Assembly (NCBI GenBank): GCA_002780715.1
Contig: PEUO01000121.1
Location: 1,102 to 42,901 of the forward strand
Direction of reading: 5' to 3'
Origin: Deltaproteobacteria bacterium CG03_land_8_20_14_0_80_45_14
GTDB taxonomy: Bacteria > Desulfobacterota > BSN033 > UBA1163
Length of the DNA stretch: 41,800 bases
This document shows positions 15,194 through 23,235 of this stretch, in pieces. Each line of letters begins with the position of its first letter. The stretch's first letter is position 1. The position numbers and the translations under genes were made by a program. Below the pieces are notes generated by a model that was given only the letters and a program-made list of their open reading frames with translations, searched no databases and was not told the origin of the DNA.

Positions 15194-16407
15194 TTTTCAG
15201 CGACCTTGATCCTGGACCCGTTTTTCAATCTCTTCGGCGGCTTCGCCACCACCCTATCTCCTGCTTTGGCTCCTCCCAATACTTCGATCATCTCACCCAA
15301 TTGCTCTCCCGTGGTGATGGCTGTCTCCACGGCTCTGTCCCCTTGGACAAGAAAAATAGTTTTTTGGTCCCCGTGGTTGACAATAGCCGACCGAATCACC
15401 GCTGTCCTCGGTTTCTCCTCCTCTCGCTTCAATGGCCGTGAAAGAAAGGCAACCTTTGCCCTCATCTCAGGTAGGATACGGGGATCTTTTTCGAAAAAGC
15501 GAACCTTCACCATAATGGTGGCTTTGGCCCGGTCCGCTGTTGGAACGATCGCATGGACTTCTCCACGGAAACGTGAATCTGGGATGGCATCAAGTTGGAT
15601 TTCGCAGGGCTGTCCAACCTTCACGAGTCCTAAATTGGTTTCTGAAACATCTGTTTCAACTTGCAAGGAATTTAAGTCAGCAATGGTGACGACAGCAGCC
15701 TTTGCATTGGCAGCCGCTCCAAGAGGTGTTACGATATCCCCGATATCAGCGTTCTTTGTCAAGACGACCGCATTGAAAGGAGCCCTGATCAGAGAGTATT
15801 CCAGAGCGACATTGGCTCCCTGAAGGGCCGCAGAGCTGGCTTTTATTGCCGCCTCTGCCGCCGCCACTGAAGCCTGACCCCTTAAAAAACGGGCTTCAGA
15901 AGTATCATATTGGGACCTCGATATCACTCCCTTTGCGATGAGCTGTTTGTCTCGATTGAACGTAAGGGAAACTTCTTCGAGTTCCGCCTTGGCCCCTTTT
16001 AGATTGGCGCGGGCCACCTTCAGGTTCGCATCTGCCTGATCACGGGCTGCAACGGCGTCCTCGTTTTCCAGGCGGGCGATCACCTGTCCTTCTTTTACCC
16101 TGCTCCCTTCTTCCACCATCAGCGAAACAAGCCGGCCGGTGATCTTGGAAGCCACAGCAGCCTTTCGCTGGGCCACAACATAACCACTCGCATTTAACTG
16201 GGAAATGGTCTGGGAGGGATAGACCTGGGAAATGCTTGCCATTTCCACTGGGATGGCCGGTGAAATGAAGCCGCTCAAGTAGAGGAAACCCGCAATGATG
16301 ATCAGCAGGGTGACCACTACAAAATAGACAAGCCTTTTACGCTTGACCGGCCGAAAAGTCCTGACAGATTTATCAATCTTCAGTTTTGAAAGGTCTTCAT
16401 TTTCCAT
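15190..16407 (-). CDS. HlyD/MacA-type periplasmic adaptor (membrane fusion protein)
   Basis: This 405-aa protein is anchored by one N-terminal helix (about 27-47, VYFVVVTLLIIIAGFLYL) with the rest in the periplasm. Next come a biotinyl-lipoyl half-motif (NASGYVVAQRKAAVASKITGRL), a long alpha-hairpin (about 110-205, Ala-rich coiled coil), the second lipoyl half (LIRAPFNAVVLTKNADIGD) and beta-barrel domains. It would link the ABC permeases to an outer-membrane TolC-like channel, but no such gene is in the window. It is the first gene of the operon and is followed by the ATPase with a 4-base overlap. Confidence 0.92.
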   Translation of the reverse strand: MENEDLSKLKIDKSVRTFRPVKRKRLVYFVVVTLLIIIAGFLYLSGFISPAIPVEMASISQVYPSQTISQLNASGYVVAQRKAAVASKITGRLVSLMVEEGSRVKEGQVIARLENEDAVAARDQADANLKVARANLKGAKAELEEVSLTFNRDKQLIAKGVISRSQYDTSEARFLRGQASVAAAEAAIKASSAALQGANVALEYSLIRAPFNAVVLTKNADIGDIVTPLGAAANAKAAVVTIADLNSLQVETDVSETNLGLVKVGQPCEIQLDAIPDSRFRGEVHAIVPTADRAKATIMVKVRFFEKDPRILPEMRAKVAFLSRPLKREEEKPRTAVIRSAIVNHGDQKTIFLVQGDRAVETAITTGEQLGEMIEVLGGAKAGDRVVAKPPKRLKNGSRIKVAEK

Positions 16408-16578
16408 TGCTTTATAATCTTTTCTTAATAATCCGTATTATTTTCCTTTATCATCTCCTATTTGTCAAACATTTCTAATGAAATTCTGGGCGACAATGGG
16501 GAGGGGGAGTAGGGGGCATTTTGGATTGTTCTTGCCTATCGCGGGAAGGGACTTGAAGGTTACTTTGGCAGAATTCTT

Positions 16579-17220
16579 TTAATTCGGAAGGCAATTCAAC
16601 AGATCGAGGTGATCATTGATATAGGCATCATTGGCTATTTCTTTATTTTTATAAGCAACAAATTTAATGCCCGATGATTTGGCCGTCTGTTGGTCTACAT
16701 CAGAATCTCCTACAAAAACAATCTCTTCCTTTTTCAATTTAAATGCTTCGATAATCTTCTCGATTGATTCAGGGTTAGGTTTAGGGTTTTTGACATCGAG
16801 GGCTGTCACCACCATCTCGAAATATTGCCAGAGATCATATTTTTCCATGATATATTTCATCGAGGTCGTCCGGTTGGTGTTGATGACCCGAAGTATTCCT
16901 TTTTCTTTTAGCTTCTCTAAAGTTTGAAACAGATGAGGCTCCATCTTTAAATAGATAAGGTAATTTCTTAAATCAACCTGTTTTAGAGATTCTAAGGCCT
17001 TTTTTTCCAAATCGTTTTCTTTCCCAAAAATGAAGTGGATAGCTTCATAGACCGTGTGGGTGTGAACATATTGCAGCTCTTCCTCCCTCAGAGGGACTCT
17101 CCCCACCAAAGCACAGAGATCGTTATATAATTTTGTGTTGGCTTCGAGGGAATCGAAGAGAACGCCATCACAATCGTAGATCACGCAACGGATTTTCCAA
17201 TTTCGGGTTTGAATGTCCAT
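16579..17220 (-). CDS. HAD superfamily phosphatase, phosphoglycolate phosphatase-like
   Basis: This 213-aa cytoplasmic hydrolase has all four HAD motifs: I DCDGVLFDS (nucleophile Asp and acid-base Asp), II INTNRTT, III Lys in NPKPNPE and IV GDSDVDQQTA. A helical cap lies between motifs I and II (about 25-95). It resembles Gph/PpaX-type phosphatases; the substrate cannot be told from sequence. Its start is 28 bases after the stop of the histidine-phosphatase gene on the same strand, so the two phosphatases are probably one transcript. Confidence 0.88.
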   Translation of the reverse strand: MDIQTRNWKIRCVIYDCDGVLFDSLEANTKLYNDLCALVGRVPLREEELQYVHTHTVYEAIHFIFGKENDLEKKALESLKQVDLRNYLIYLKMEPHLFQTLEKLKEKGILRVINTNRTTSMKYIMEKYDLWQYFEMVVTALDVKNPKPNPESIEKIIEAFKLKKEEIVFVGDSDVDQQTAKSSGIKFVAYKNKEIANDAYINDHLDLLNCLPN

Positions 17221-17248
17221 TAAGCCTTCTTCGTTCTTTCGTTTCTCG

Positions 17249-17884
17249 TCAGGGACTTGTCTCCCGGCTTACGAGCAGGAGCCCCTCTTTGACTTCACCA
17301 TTCAAGTAGTAAAAGACCCTTGACTCCCCGCTTTTCTGAACCAGATAAAGACAATCATTGGTCTGCTCGATCTTAAGGATCTCCTCCAGGGGAAATTCCA
17401 AAAGCAGCCCGATTAAAATCCGATTGACCACCCCGTGACCGACGATCAGGACCTCCTGGCCCTCATGATGTTTAATGATCTTTTCCACGAATGGCTTAAT
17501 CCGGACAGCAACATCCATATAATTCTCTGCCCCCGGGATACGGTAGGTAAACCGGTTCCCCTTGAACTGCTCCCATTCACTCTTCAGCTCTTCATCAAAA
17601 TGAAAAAGTCCTTTTCCCTCCAATATCCCTAAAGCGATCTCGTCCATTTCAGACTGTTTCTGAATGGGAAGACCTAAATGTTCGGCGACAGGTTGAGCGG
17701 TGAGAATCGATCTCTGAAGGGTACTGGTGTAGATGGCCGAGATGGGCCGGTCTTTGAGCTGCTCAAGCAAGGCGAAACTCTGGGCATAACCCTTCGGACT
17801 AAGCCCAGGGTCGCTTCGGCCCTGAATTCTCCCCTCCGCATTCCAGGTCGTCTCCCCATGCCGCGCAATGTAAATATTAATCAA
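17249..17884 (-). CDS. Histidine phosphatase family protein (phosphoglycerate mutase/CobC-like)
   Basis: This 211-aa enzyme has the phosphohistidine motif ARHGETTWN at its N-terminus, GRSDPGLSPKG, and the second catalytic His in VLIVGHGVVNR. It could be a phosphoglycerate-mutase-like or alpha-ribazole-phosphatase-like enzyme; no cobalamin genes are nearby to favour the latter. The start is TTG at 17884-17882, which overlaps the TGA stop of an upstream open frame (TTGA). That means it was originally translated by coupling to an upstream gene, of which only the 3' end remains. The HAD phosphatase follows. Confidence 0.88.
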   Translation of the reverse strand: MINIYIARHGETTWNAEGRIQGRSDPGLSPKGYAQSFALLEQLKDRPISAIYTSTLQRSILTAQPVAEHLGLPIQKQSEMDEIALGILEGKGLFHFDEELKSEWEQFKGNRFTYRIPGAENYMDVAVRIKPFVEKIIKHHEGQEVLIVGHGVVNRILIGLLLEFPLEEILKIEQTNDCLYLVQKSGESRVFYYLNGEVKEGLLLVSRETSP

Positions 17885-18078
17885 TGGGTAAAAGCTCCTC
17901 TCTCATCTTCTGGCAATCTTTTTCGATCTACCCCAGGACCTCTCACTTCAAAATAAATATAGTCTAAAATTTTTCCCTCTTCATCCGCAAGGGCGAGCGA
18001 ATATTTCTCTGTCCTCTGATACGATTCAGTTTTGCTGGATTCTACTAAAGCAACAGGCCGGTCAATGAAGAGGCTTTT
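17881..18078 (-). pseudogene. 3' fragment of an unidentified gene, head missing next to a transposase element
   Basis: An open frame of 65 codons runs on the minus strand from a stop at 18081-18079 to TGA at 17883-17881. It reads like real protein (pieces IDRPVALVESSKTESYQR, LALADEEGKILDYIYFEV, PEDERGAFTH) but has no ATG, GTG or TTG in its first half. Its stop overlaps the TTG start of the histidine phosphatase, the signature of a genuine coupled gene pair. The open frame begins close to the left boundary of the RAYT element. Most simply, an insertion or rearrangement there removed its 5' part. I do not recognise the family. Confidence 0.5.
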
Positions 18079-18123
18079 TTAATTTGGTGTTGGGAGATAC
18101 GAGAGTTGAAAGTTGGCAAAAGT

Positions 18124-18177
18124 TGGAAAAAGTTGGGGTCAAACCTTCAATGGAAAAAGTTGGGGTCAAACCTTCAA
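18124..18177. repeat. Two perfect tandem copies of a 27-bp repeat at the left end of the RAYT element
   Basis: Two identical 27-bp units lie at 18124-18150 and 18151-18177, each ending tggggtcaaaccttcaa. Shorter ttggaaaaagt-like partial units precede them (about 18095-18123). The last 17 bases of the unit recur inverted at 19181-19197, on the other side of the transposase gene. Confidence 0.9.
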
Positions 18178-18212
18178 AATTCGATTGACAATTTTTTCAA
18201 ATTGAATAGAAT

Positions 18213-19184
18213 ATGGGCATGGCGAGGCAATTAAGGGTAGAATTTGAAAATGCTTTTTACCACATCACGTCGAGGGGAAACCAGCGAGATAAGATATTTT
18301 ATAATCCCGCGGATCGGGAAAGGTTTTTGAAAATACTGAGCCGGACAAAGGAGAGATATGGCTTTCTGCTTCATGCCTATGCATTGATGGATAATCATTA
18401 TCATCTTCTCCTGGAGACCCCGAAAGGGAACTTATCCCAAATCATGCAGAACATCAATACGAGCTATACCGTTTATGTTAATCGAAAGTATCAGAGGAGC
18501 GGACATCTCTTACAGGGACGATTTAAGGGGATTATTGTGGACAAAGATAGATATTTGATTTCGTTAAGTCGGTACATACATTTGAATCCTGTGAGAGCAA
18601 AATTGGTCAAGGAACTGCAGGATTATCCTTGGACGAGTTACAGGGTATTTATCAATCAGAAGGCAGAAAATTCATTGGTTGACACAGAGGAGACGCTTTC
18701 GTACTTTTCAAACCATAGAAATAAGGCGGTAAAAGCTTATAGAGAATTTGTTGAAGCGGATGAAGGAAGAGATGAGAATCCATTCGCTACGATGGAAGCA
18801 GGGTTACTCCTCGGGGAGGGGGCATTTAAGGCGAAAGTTCTAAGACTGATTGAGAGGATAAAAGTTGATGAAGAGATTGTCCAAGCGAAGAGGCTTCGGA
18901 AGAGAGTATCTATTGATACTGTGATCAAGGCATGTCAATTGTTTTACGGAAAGAATCGAAAAGAGTTGGTGGAGAGAGCAAAAGGAAATGAGGGGCGGCA
19001 GGTAGCTATTTATTTGGCAAAAATATTGACTGGTGAAAAGGGTAAAGAGATAGGGGGATACTTTGGGATTAAGGGGTCAGCCATAAGTGATGCGATAAAG
19101 AGGATCGAGGGAAGGTTGGACAAAGAGAGTCAGTTAAGAGAAAGGATTGAGTTTCTGAAGGGAAGAATCTTACCTGAATTTTGA
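18213..19184 (+). CDS. REP-associated tyrosine transposase with DnaA-like C-terminal domain
   Basis: This 323-aa HUH nuclease is of the Y1 transposase/RAYT family, which nicks single-stranded DNA. The N-terminal domain carries the HUH motif as NHYHLL (His62, His64), the family start RQLRVEFENAFYHITSRGN, and the region DRYLISLSRYIHLNPVRA that includes the probable catalytic Tyr114. The C-terminal part (about 205-300) contains a helix-turn-helix (EIGGYFGIKGSAISDAIKRIE) resembling DnaA domain IV, a known fusion in this family. Its stop codon (19182-19184) lies inside the right-hand flanking repeat. It may act on the element's own repeats and possibly on some palindromes elsewhere in the window; the latter is untested. 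Confidence 0.92.
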   Translation: MGMARQLRVEFENAFYHITSRGNQRDKIFYNPADRERFLKILSRTKERYGFLLHAYALMDNHYHLLLETPKGNLSQIMQNINTSYTVYVNRKYQRSGHLLQGRFKGIIVDKDRYLISLSRYIHLNPVRAKLVKELQDYPWTSYRVFINQKAENSLVDTEETLSYFSNHRNKAVKAYREFVEADEGRDENPFATMEAGLLLGEGAFKAKVLRLIERIKVDEEIVQAKRLRKRVSIDTVIKACQLFYGKNRKELVERAKGNEGRQVAIYLAKILTGEKGKEIGGYFGIKGSAISDAIKRIEGRLDKESQLRERIEFLKGRILPEF

Positions 19185-19197
19185 AGGTTTGACCCCA
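19181..19197. repeat. Inverted right-end copy of the RAYT flanking repeat
   Basis: ttgaaggtttgacccca is the exact complement of the 17-bp end of the left-hand tandem units. It includes the transposase stop codon. Confidence 0.9.
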
Positions 19198-19208
19198 CCC
19201 GCCCCACT

Positions 19209-21605
19209 TTATGTCTTTTTATTTTTGTCTTTCGCGTTCCGAATATATTGCCCTGCAACCAAACGGATTTCACCATAGCTTACATCCTGAGGAAGCAGGG
19301 CCTTGATCGGGGCCAATCGTTCGCTTCCGGCCCGAACAATCGCTTCTTCAATGAGGGCGATTCGCTCCTTTGAAAGAATCCGGTTAAGGTTGATCGACCG
19401 ACCTTCGTCAATAAGCTGAACAAGATGTTCGGCAATCGTCGATGAAGTGAGACCCCTTTTACGGGCAATTTCCTCCAGAGTCCCTCCCTTTTCCCACAAC
19501 ATCCATGTGATCTCGACTGTGCTTCCCCCTGAAGGTTTCTTCAGGACAGGTCGTATTGCTGAAGCTCCATCATGCTCACTCAAGGGCCTTGCCTCAGGAT
19601 GCCTTTTGAGATAAGCCCTGACCACTTCAATCGTCTGATCCCCGTAAGTCGATACCTTATATTCGCCACAGCCCTTGAGGGCAAGCAATTCAGAGGTTGT
19701 TTGAGGCAGTTGCTGGCTGATGGCTATGAGTGTTCGGTTATGGAAGATGACAAAGGGGGGAAGGTTGGATGCCTGAGCGAGTTTGAGACGCATTTCCTTC
19801 AGGGAGGCAAACAGGTCTTCATGGCAGGGAAGATCCGATTTCTTCGGGAGTTTCCCCTTAATGATCTTTTCTTTTTTTGGTATTGTCCCGAGCGTGTGAG
19901 TTTTAACCTCATGGAGACAGTTCGAGCAGTTTTCACAACTGTTCTTTGCGATTCGCTCGCCGAAGTATTCGAGAATAAACCGTCTTAGGCATTGGTCAGT
20001 ATAGGCGTAATCGATCATCCTTCGGAGTTTCTTACGCTCAAAAAGGCTCCGGCGTTCAATCTCTTGAAAATTGATATTCAGTTTGGGGATAGGAACCCGT
20101 GACAGTATTTTCAGACCCCGGCCCCGAAACGGCGGTCGATATTCTATTGACCCTGCTTGATGAAGTGTAGAGAAATACCGTCTCAACTGCTCCGGTGCAA
20201 GATTCAGATGCTCGGCCATCACATCCAGGTCCACCAGAAGGGTCTTGTCTTTCGATCCATCCAGAACATCGACACAATAATTGACAATCTCTTTCTGGTA
20301 TTTGCTCTTTCCCTCAACCTGGCGATGAAGCTCCTCCGGCTCGATACACAGGGTCACCCTGGCCTGATGCTCCCCTTCCGATCCGCGCTCAATATAGCCG
20401 GCCTTCTCCAGAATCTTCAGGCACGAAGAAACGGCCATCTCATTCGATTTTGAGCGACCGAGGCGCTGGGCCAGGGCCTTCTGGGTCATCTCAATTTCAT
20501 CTGTCCCGATATCACATAAGACCTCGTACGTCCTCTCGACCATGTCTTGGGGTGGGTAACTTCCGTCGATAAAAAATTCCTGGGTGAAAGTGTCGGCGTA
20601 GTTAAAAAGGAGCAGACAGGTTGCAGGCTTCCCGTCACGCCCGGCGCGCCCGACTTCCTGGTAGTAAGCCTCGAGGGAGCCGGGGATGTCATAGTGGACG
20701 ACAAAACGGAGATCCGCCTTATCGATGCCCATGCCAAAGGCGTTTGTCGCCACCACCACCGGCAGGGTTCCTTCCATAAAAAGGTCCTGCACAACCTTGC
20801 GGGACTCCATCTCCATGCCGGCGTGATAACTTCCCGCTTTGTAGCCATTGGACCGTAATGCCGAGGTTAAGGTTTCTACATTCTTACGGGTAGCGGCATA
20901 GATGATTCCTCTCCGCAATCCCTTTTTGAGGAGGGTGACAATCGCATCGACCTTATCTTTCTCACCGTCCACCTTTTTAACATGAAACCGGAGATTGGGG
21001 CGATCAAAACCGGCAACGAAGGCGATCGGCTGCCTGAGACCCAACTGGGTGATGATATCACGGCGGACATCAGGAGTGGCCGTTGCTGTCAGAGCGGCAA
21101 CAGGGGGATGGCCCAATTTTTCAACAACCCCTTTGAGACGAAGGTAATCGGGACGAAAATCATGCCCCCATTCGGAAACGCAGTGGGCCTCATCAACAGC
21201 AAACAGTGAAACACTGCAGGATTGAATCCCCTCCATAAATCCCGGATTCCGAAACCGCTCAGGGGCAATATAAACCAGCTTATATCTGCCCTGCTGAATC
21301 TCTCTCAGTCTCTGCCCTTGCTCGGAAGGGGTCAATACGCTGTTGATGAAAGTGGCAGGGATTTGATTCTCCACCAGTCCATCCACCTGATCCTTCATCA
21401 ATGCAATCAGGGGCGAGATGACCAGGGTCACCCCATCCAGAAGCAGCGCAGGCAACTGGTAACAGAGCGATTTACCGCTTCCTGTGGGCATGACCACGAC
21501 CACATCGCGCCTCGCCAGGAGGGTATCGATGATCTCCTCCTGCCACTTTCGAAAACCAGAGAAATGGAACTTCTCGCTCAGGACCCGGAACCGTTCATCT
21601 TTCAT
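19209..21605 (-). CDS. recQ: ATP-dependent DNA helicase RecQ
   Basis: RecQ is a 3'-5' superfamily 2 helicase for recombination and fork repair. Helicase motifs are clear: motif I MPTGSGKSLCYQLP, motif II VDEAHCVSEWGHDFRPDY, motif III TATATP and motif VI in YYQEVGRAGRDGKP. Next come the RQC region with zinc Cys residues (CLRRF, CENCSNC), a winged helix, an HRDC domain (about 610-690) and an additional C-terminal helix-turn-helix domain (about 700-790, GGTLEEIARKRGLTSSTIAEHL). At 798 aa it is longer than E. coli RecQ by roughly that last domain, an arrangement seen in other bacteria. It is transcribed alone on the minus strand. Confidence 0.96.
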   Translation of the reverse strand: MKDERFRVLSEKFHFSGFRKWQEEIIDTLLARRDVVVVMPTGSGKSLCYQLPALLLDGVTLVISPLIALMKDQVDGLVENQIPATFINSVLTPSEQGQRLREIQQGRYKLVYIAPERFRNPGFMEGIQSCSVSLFAVDEAHCVSEWGHDFRPDYLRLKGVVEKLGHPPVAALTATATPDVRRDIITQLGLRQPIAFVAGFDRPNLRFHVKKVDGEKDKVDAIVTLLKKGLRRGIIYAATRKNVETLTSALRSNGYKAGSYHAGMEMESRKVVQDLFMEGTLPVVVATNAFGMGIDKADLRFVVHYDIPGSLEAYYQEVGRAGRDGKPATCLLLFNYADTFTQEFFIDGSYPPQDMVERTYEVLCDIGTDEIEMTQKALAQRLGRSKSNEMAVSSCLKILEKAGYIERGSEGEHQARVTLCIEPEELHRQVEGKSKYQKEIVNYCVDVLDGSKDKTLLVDLDVMAEHLNLAPEQLRRYFSTLHQAGSIEYRPPFRGRGLKILSRVPIPKLNINFQEIERRSLFERKKLRRMIDYAYTDQCLRRFILEYFGERIAKNSCENCSNCLHEVKTHTLGTIPKKEKIIKGKLPKKSDLPCHEDLFASLKEMRLKLAQASNLPPFVIFHNRTLIAISQQLPQTTSELLALKGCGEYKVSTYGDQTIEVVRAYLKRHPEARPLSEHDGASAIRPVLKKPSGGSTVEITWMLWEKGGTLEEIARKRGLTSSTIAEHLVQLIDEGRSINLNRILSKERIALIEEAIVRAGSERLAPIKALLPQDVSYGEIRLVAGQYIRNAKDKNKKT

Positions 21606-21801
21606 TGAAGCATCTAATAGATAAGGGGACGTTTAAAGGGACAAAGCTCTATTTTCAGAAGGTTTAGATTTTTTCGCTTTTGCTCTTGACAGGAACTATA
21701 AAGTCAAGATTTGGGGTCATCTTCACTTGTCACTAATTTATGAAAATAGTTAACAATTTAACAGCGTTTGTTACAAAGCACGACCTCCTTACTGTTCAAA
21801 A

Positions 21802-23085
21802 TTAAATCTTCTTAAAAGCGGCATCACAGGCTTCGATGGTTTTGTCCAGATCTTTCTGGGTGTGGGCCAGAGAAATGAACCAGGCTTCAAATTGGGAGGG
21901 AGGAAGATAGATACCCTGTTCCATCATTTCAATAAAGAATTGGGCAAATCGCTTCGTATCGCTCATTTTGGCAGTGCGGTAATCCCTGACCGGACCCTCT
22001 GTAAAAAAGAGGGTGAACAATCCTGGGGTTCGATTGATGGAAAAAGGAATTCCCTTTTCCTCAGCACATTCGGAAATTTTCTCTGTTAAATAAAAAGTCT
22101 TTTTCTCCAAATCCTGATAAATCTTTTTTGACTTCAAGAGCGTCAATGTCGTAATCCCTGCGGTCATGGCCAGAGGATTCCCAGAAAGCGTCCCTGCCTG
22201 GTAGACTCCTCCAAGAGGAGAGACCTTCTCCATAATCGCTCTTTTTCCACCATAGGCCCCTACTGGTAGACCGCCTCCAATAATTTTCCCGAGACAAGTC
22301 ATATCCGCTTTGATCTTGTAAATCTCCTGAGCACCTCCATAGGCTGCCCGGAATCCAGAAATGACTTCATCAAAAATGAGAAGGACCTCTTTCTCGTCGC
22401 AGATTTTTCTCAATCCTTCTAAAAATCCCCTCTCAGGCAGAACCACTCCCATATTCCCTGCAATGGGTTCTACAATGATGCAAGCAATCTGCTCGGGATA
22501 TTGAGTGATCAGGGCTTTTACACTTTCCAGATTGTTATAGGATGCGATCAAGGTATGTTTTGCCAGTTCTTCTGGAATGCCGAGGCTATCAGGAATACCA
22601 AAGGTCATCGCACCGGAACCTGCCTTGACAAGCAGACTATCGCCATGGCCATGGTAGCATCCTTCGAATTTAATAATTTTAGCCCTTCCTGTATAACCCC
22701 TTGCCACTCGAATCGCACTCATCACCGCTTCCGTTCCGGAACTCACCATCCTGACCAATTCCATGGAAGGAAAGGCCTTCTTCACTTTGCTGGTAAGTTC
22801 CACTTCGAGGGGAGTGGGAGCGCCGTAACTCGTCCCCTTTGAGATGGCTCTTTTGAGTGCTGCCACAATCTTCGGGTGGGCATGGCCCAGGATCATTGGC
22901 CCCCAGGAACCCACGTAATCAATATATTCATTGCCATCCACGTCAAAAATTTTTGACCCTTTTGCACGTTCAATAAAACTGGGTGGAACGCCAATGGCCT
23001 TAAAGGCCCTGACCGGGCTGTTCACCCCACCTGGAATCATCTCCAATGCTCTATGATAGAATCCGATCGATTTTTTTCTGTTCAT
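21802..23085 (-). CDS. hemL: Glutamate-1-semialdehyde 2,1-aminomutase
   Basis: This PLP enzyme converts glutamate-1-semialdehyde to 5-aminolevulinate, the last step of the C5 route to tetrapyrroles. At 427 aa it is of normal length. Class III aminotransferase features are present: GGVNSPVRAFKAIG at the N-terminus, SSGTEAVMSAIRVARG, the FDEVISGFR motif and the PLP Lys in CLGKIIGGGLPVGAYGG. The YQAGTLSGNPLAMTAG segment is diagnostic for HemL. The gene begins 13 bases after a GGGGA sequence. Its product would feed haem, sirohaem or cobamide synthesis, consistent with an anaerobe rich in cytochromes or corrinoids. Confidence 0.97.
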   Translation of the reverse strand: MNRKKSIGFYHRALEMIPGGVNSPVRAFKAIGVPPSFIERAKGSKIFDVDGNEYIDYVGSWGPMILGHAHPKIVAALKRAISKGTSYGAPTPLEVELTSKVKKAFPSMELVRMVSSGTEAVMSAIRVARGYTGRAKIIKFEGCYHGHGDSLLVKAGSGAMTFGIPDSLGIPEELAKHTLIASYNNLESVKALITQYPEQIACIIVEPIAGNMGVVLPERGFLEGLRKICDEKEVLLIFDEVISGFRAAYGGAQEIYKIKADMTCLGKIIGGGLPVGAYGGKRAIMEKVSPLGGVYQAGTLSGNPLAMTAGITTLTLLKSKKIYQDLEKKTFYLTEKISECAEEKGIPFSINRTPGLFTLFFTEGPVRDYRTAKMSDTKRFAQFFIEMMEQGIYLPPSQFEAWFISLAHTQKDLDKTIEACDAAFKKI

Positions 23086-23129
23086 CTCCCATCCCCTAAT
23101 TAGTTGCCACTGAAAAATTGTGTCAACTA

Positions 23130-23205
23130 ATTACACAGATTAATAACTTTACGATTTCGCAATCTTTTTAATCAATGTAATCTGATTTAAAATCTGCGCA
23201 ATCAA
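23130..23205. repeat. Weak 9-nt-periodic word repeat between hemL and the FAH-family gene
   Basis: AATC recurs at 23161, 23170, 23179, 23191 and 23200 (steps of 9, 9, 12, 9), while the complementary word GATT occurs at 23138 and 23153. This looks like a degraded member of the word-palindrome class seen in the following spacers. Confidence 0.45.
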
Positions 23206-23235
23206 TTTCATGATGGATTTTTCAGCATGAATTAA

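Larger units (their letters stand above)
18124..19197 (+). mobile_element. RAYT (REP-associated tyrosine transposase) element
   Basis: The transposase gene is bracketed by a 17-bp sequence in inverted orientation: tggggtcaaaccttcaa at 18134-18150 and 18161-18177, and its complement at 19181-19197. Such flanking repeats are characteristic of RAYT genes, which are related to IS200/IS605 and do not make target duplications. The left flank carries a broken gene, and the right end lies about 10 bases from the recQ stop codon. Confidence 0.8.

Noticed and set aside
14900-15823. Plus-strand open frame of about 300 codons across the adaptor/ATPase junction
   Set aside because: It is antisense to two clearly identified overlapping operon genes and has no family features.
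17249-17884. Assignment of the histidine phosphatase as cobC of cobalamin synthesis
   Set aside because: Sequence alone does not separate CobC from other RHG phosphatases and no cobalamin genes are nearby.
18124-18177. Tandem direct repeats considered as a CRISPR fragment
   Set aside because: The two 27-bp units are directly adjacent with no spacer, there are no cas genes, and the repeat end recurs inverted beyond the transposase, which fits a RAYT flank.
23097-23126. Possible hemL promoter on the minus strand (TTGACA, 18-base spacer, TAATTA)
   Set aside because: Transcription would start only a few bases before the ATG and exclude the upstream Shine-Dalgarno-like sequence; the spacing is also suboptimal.
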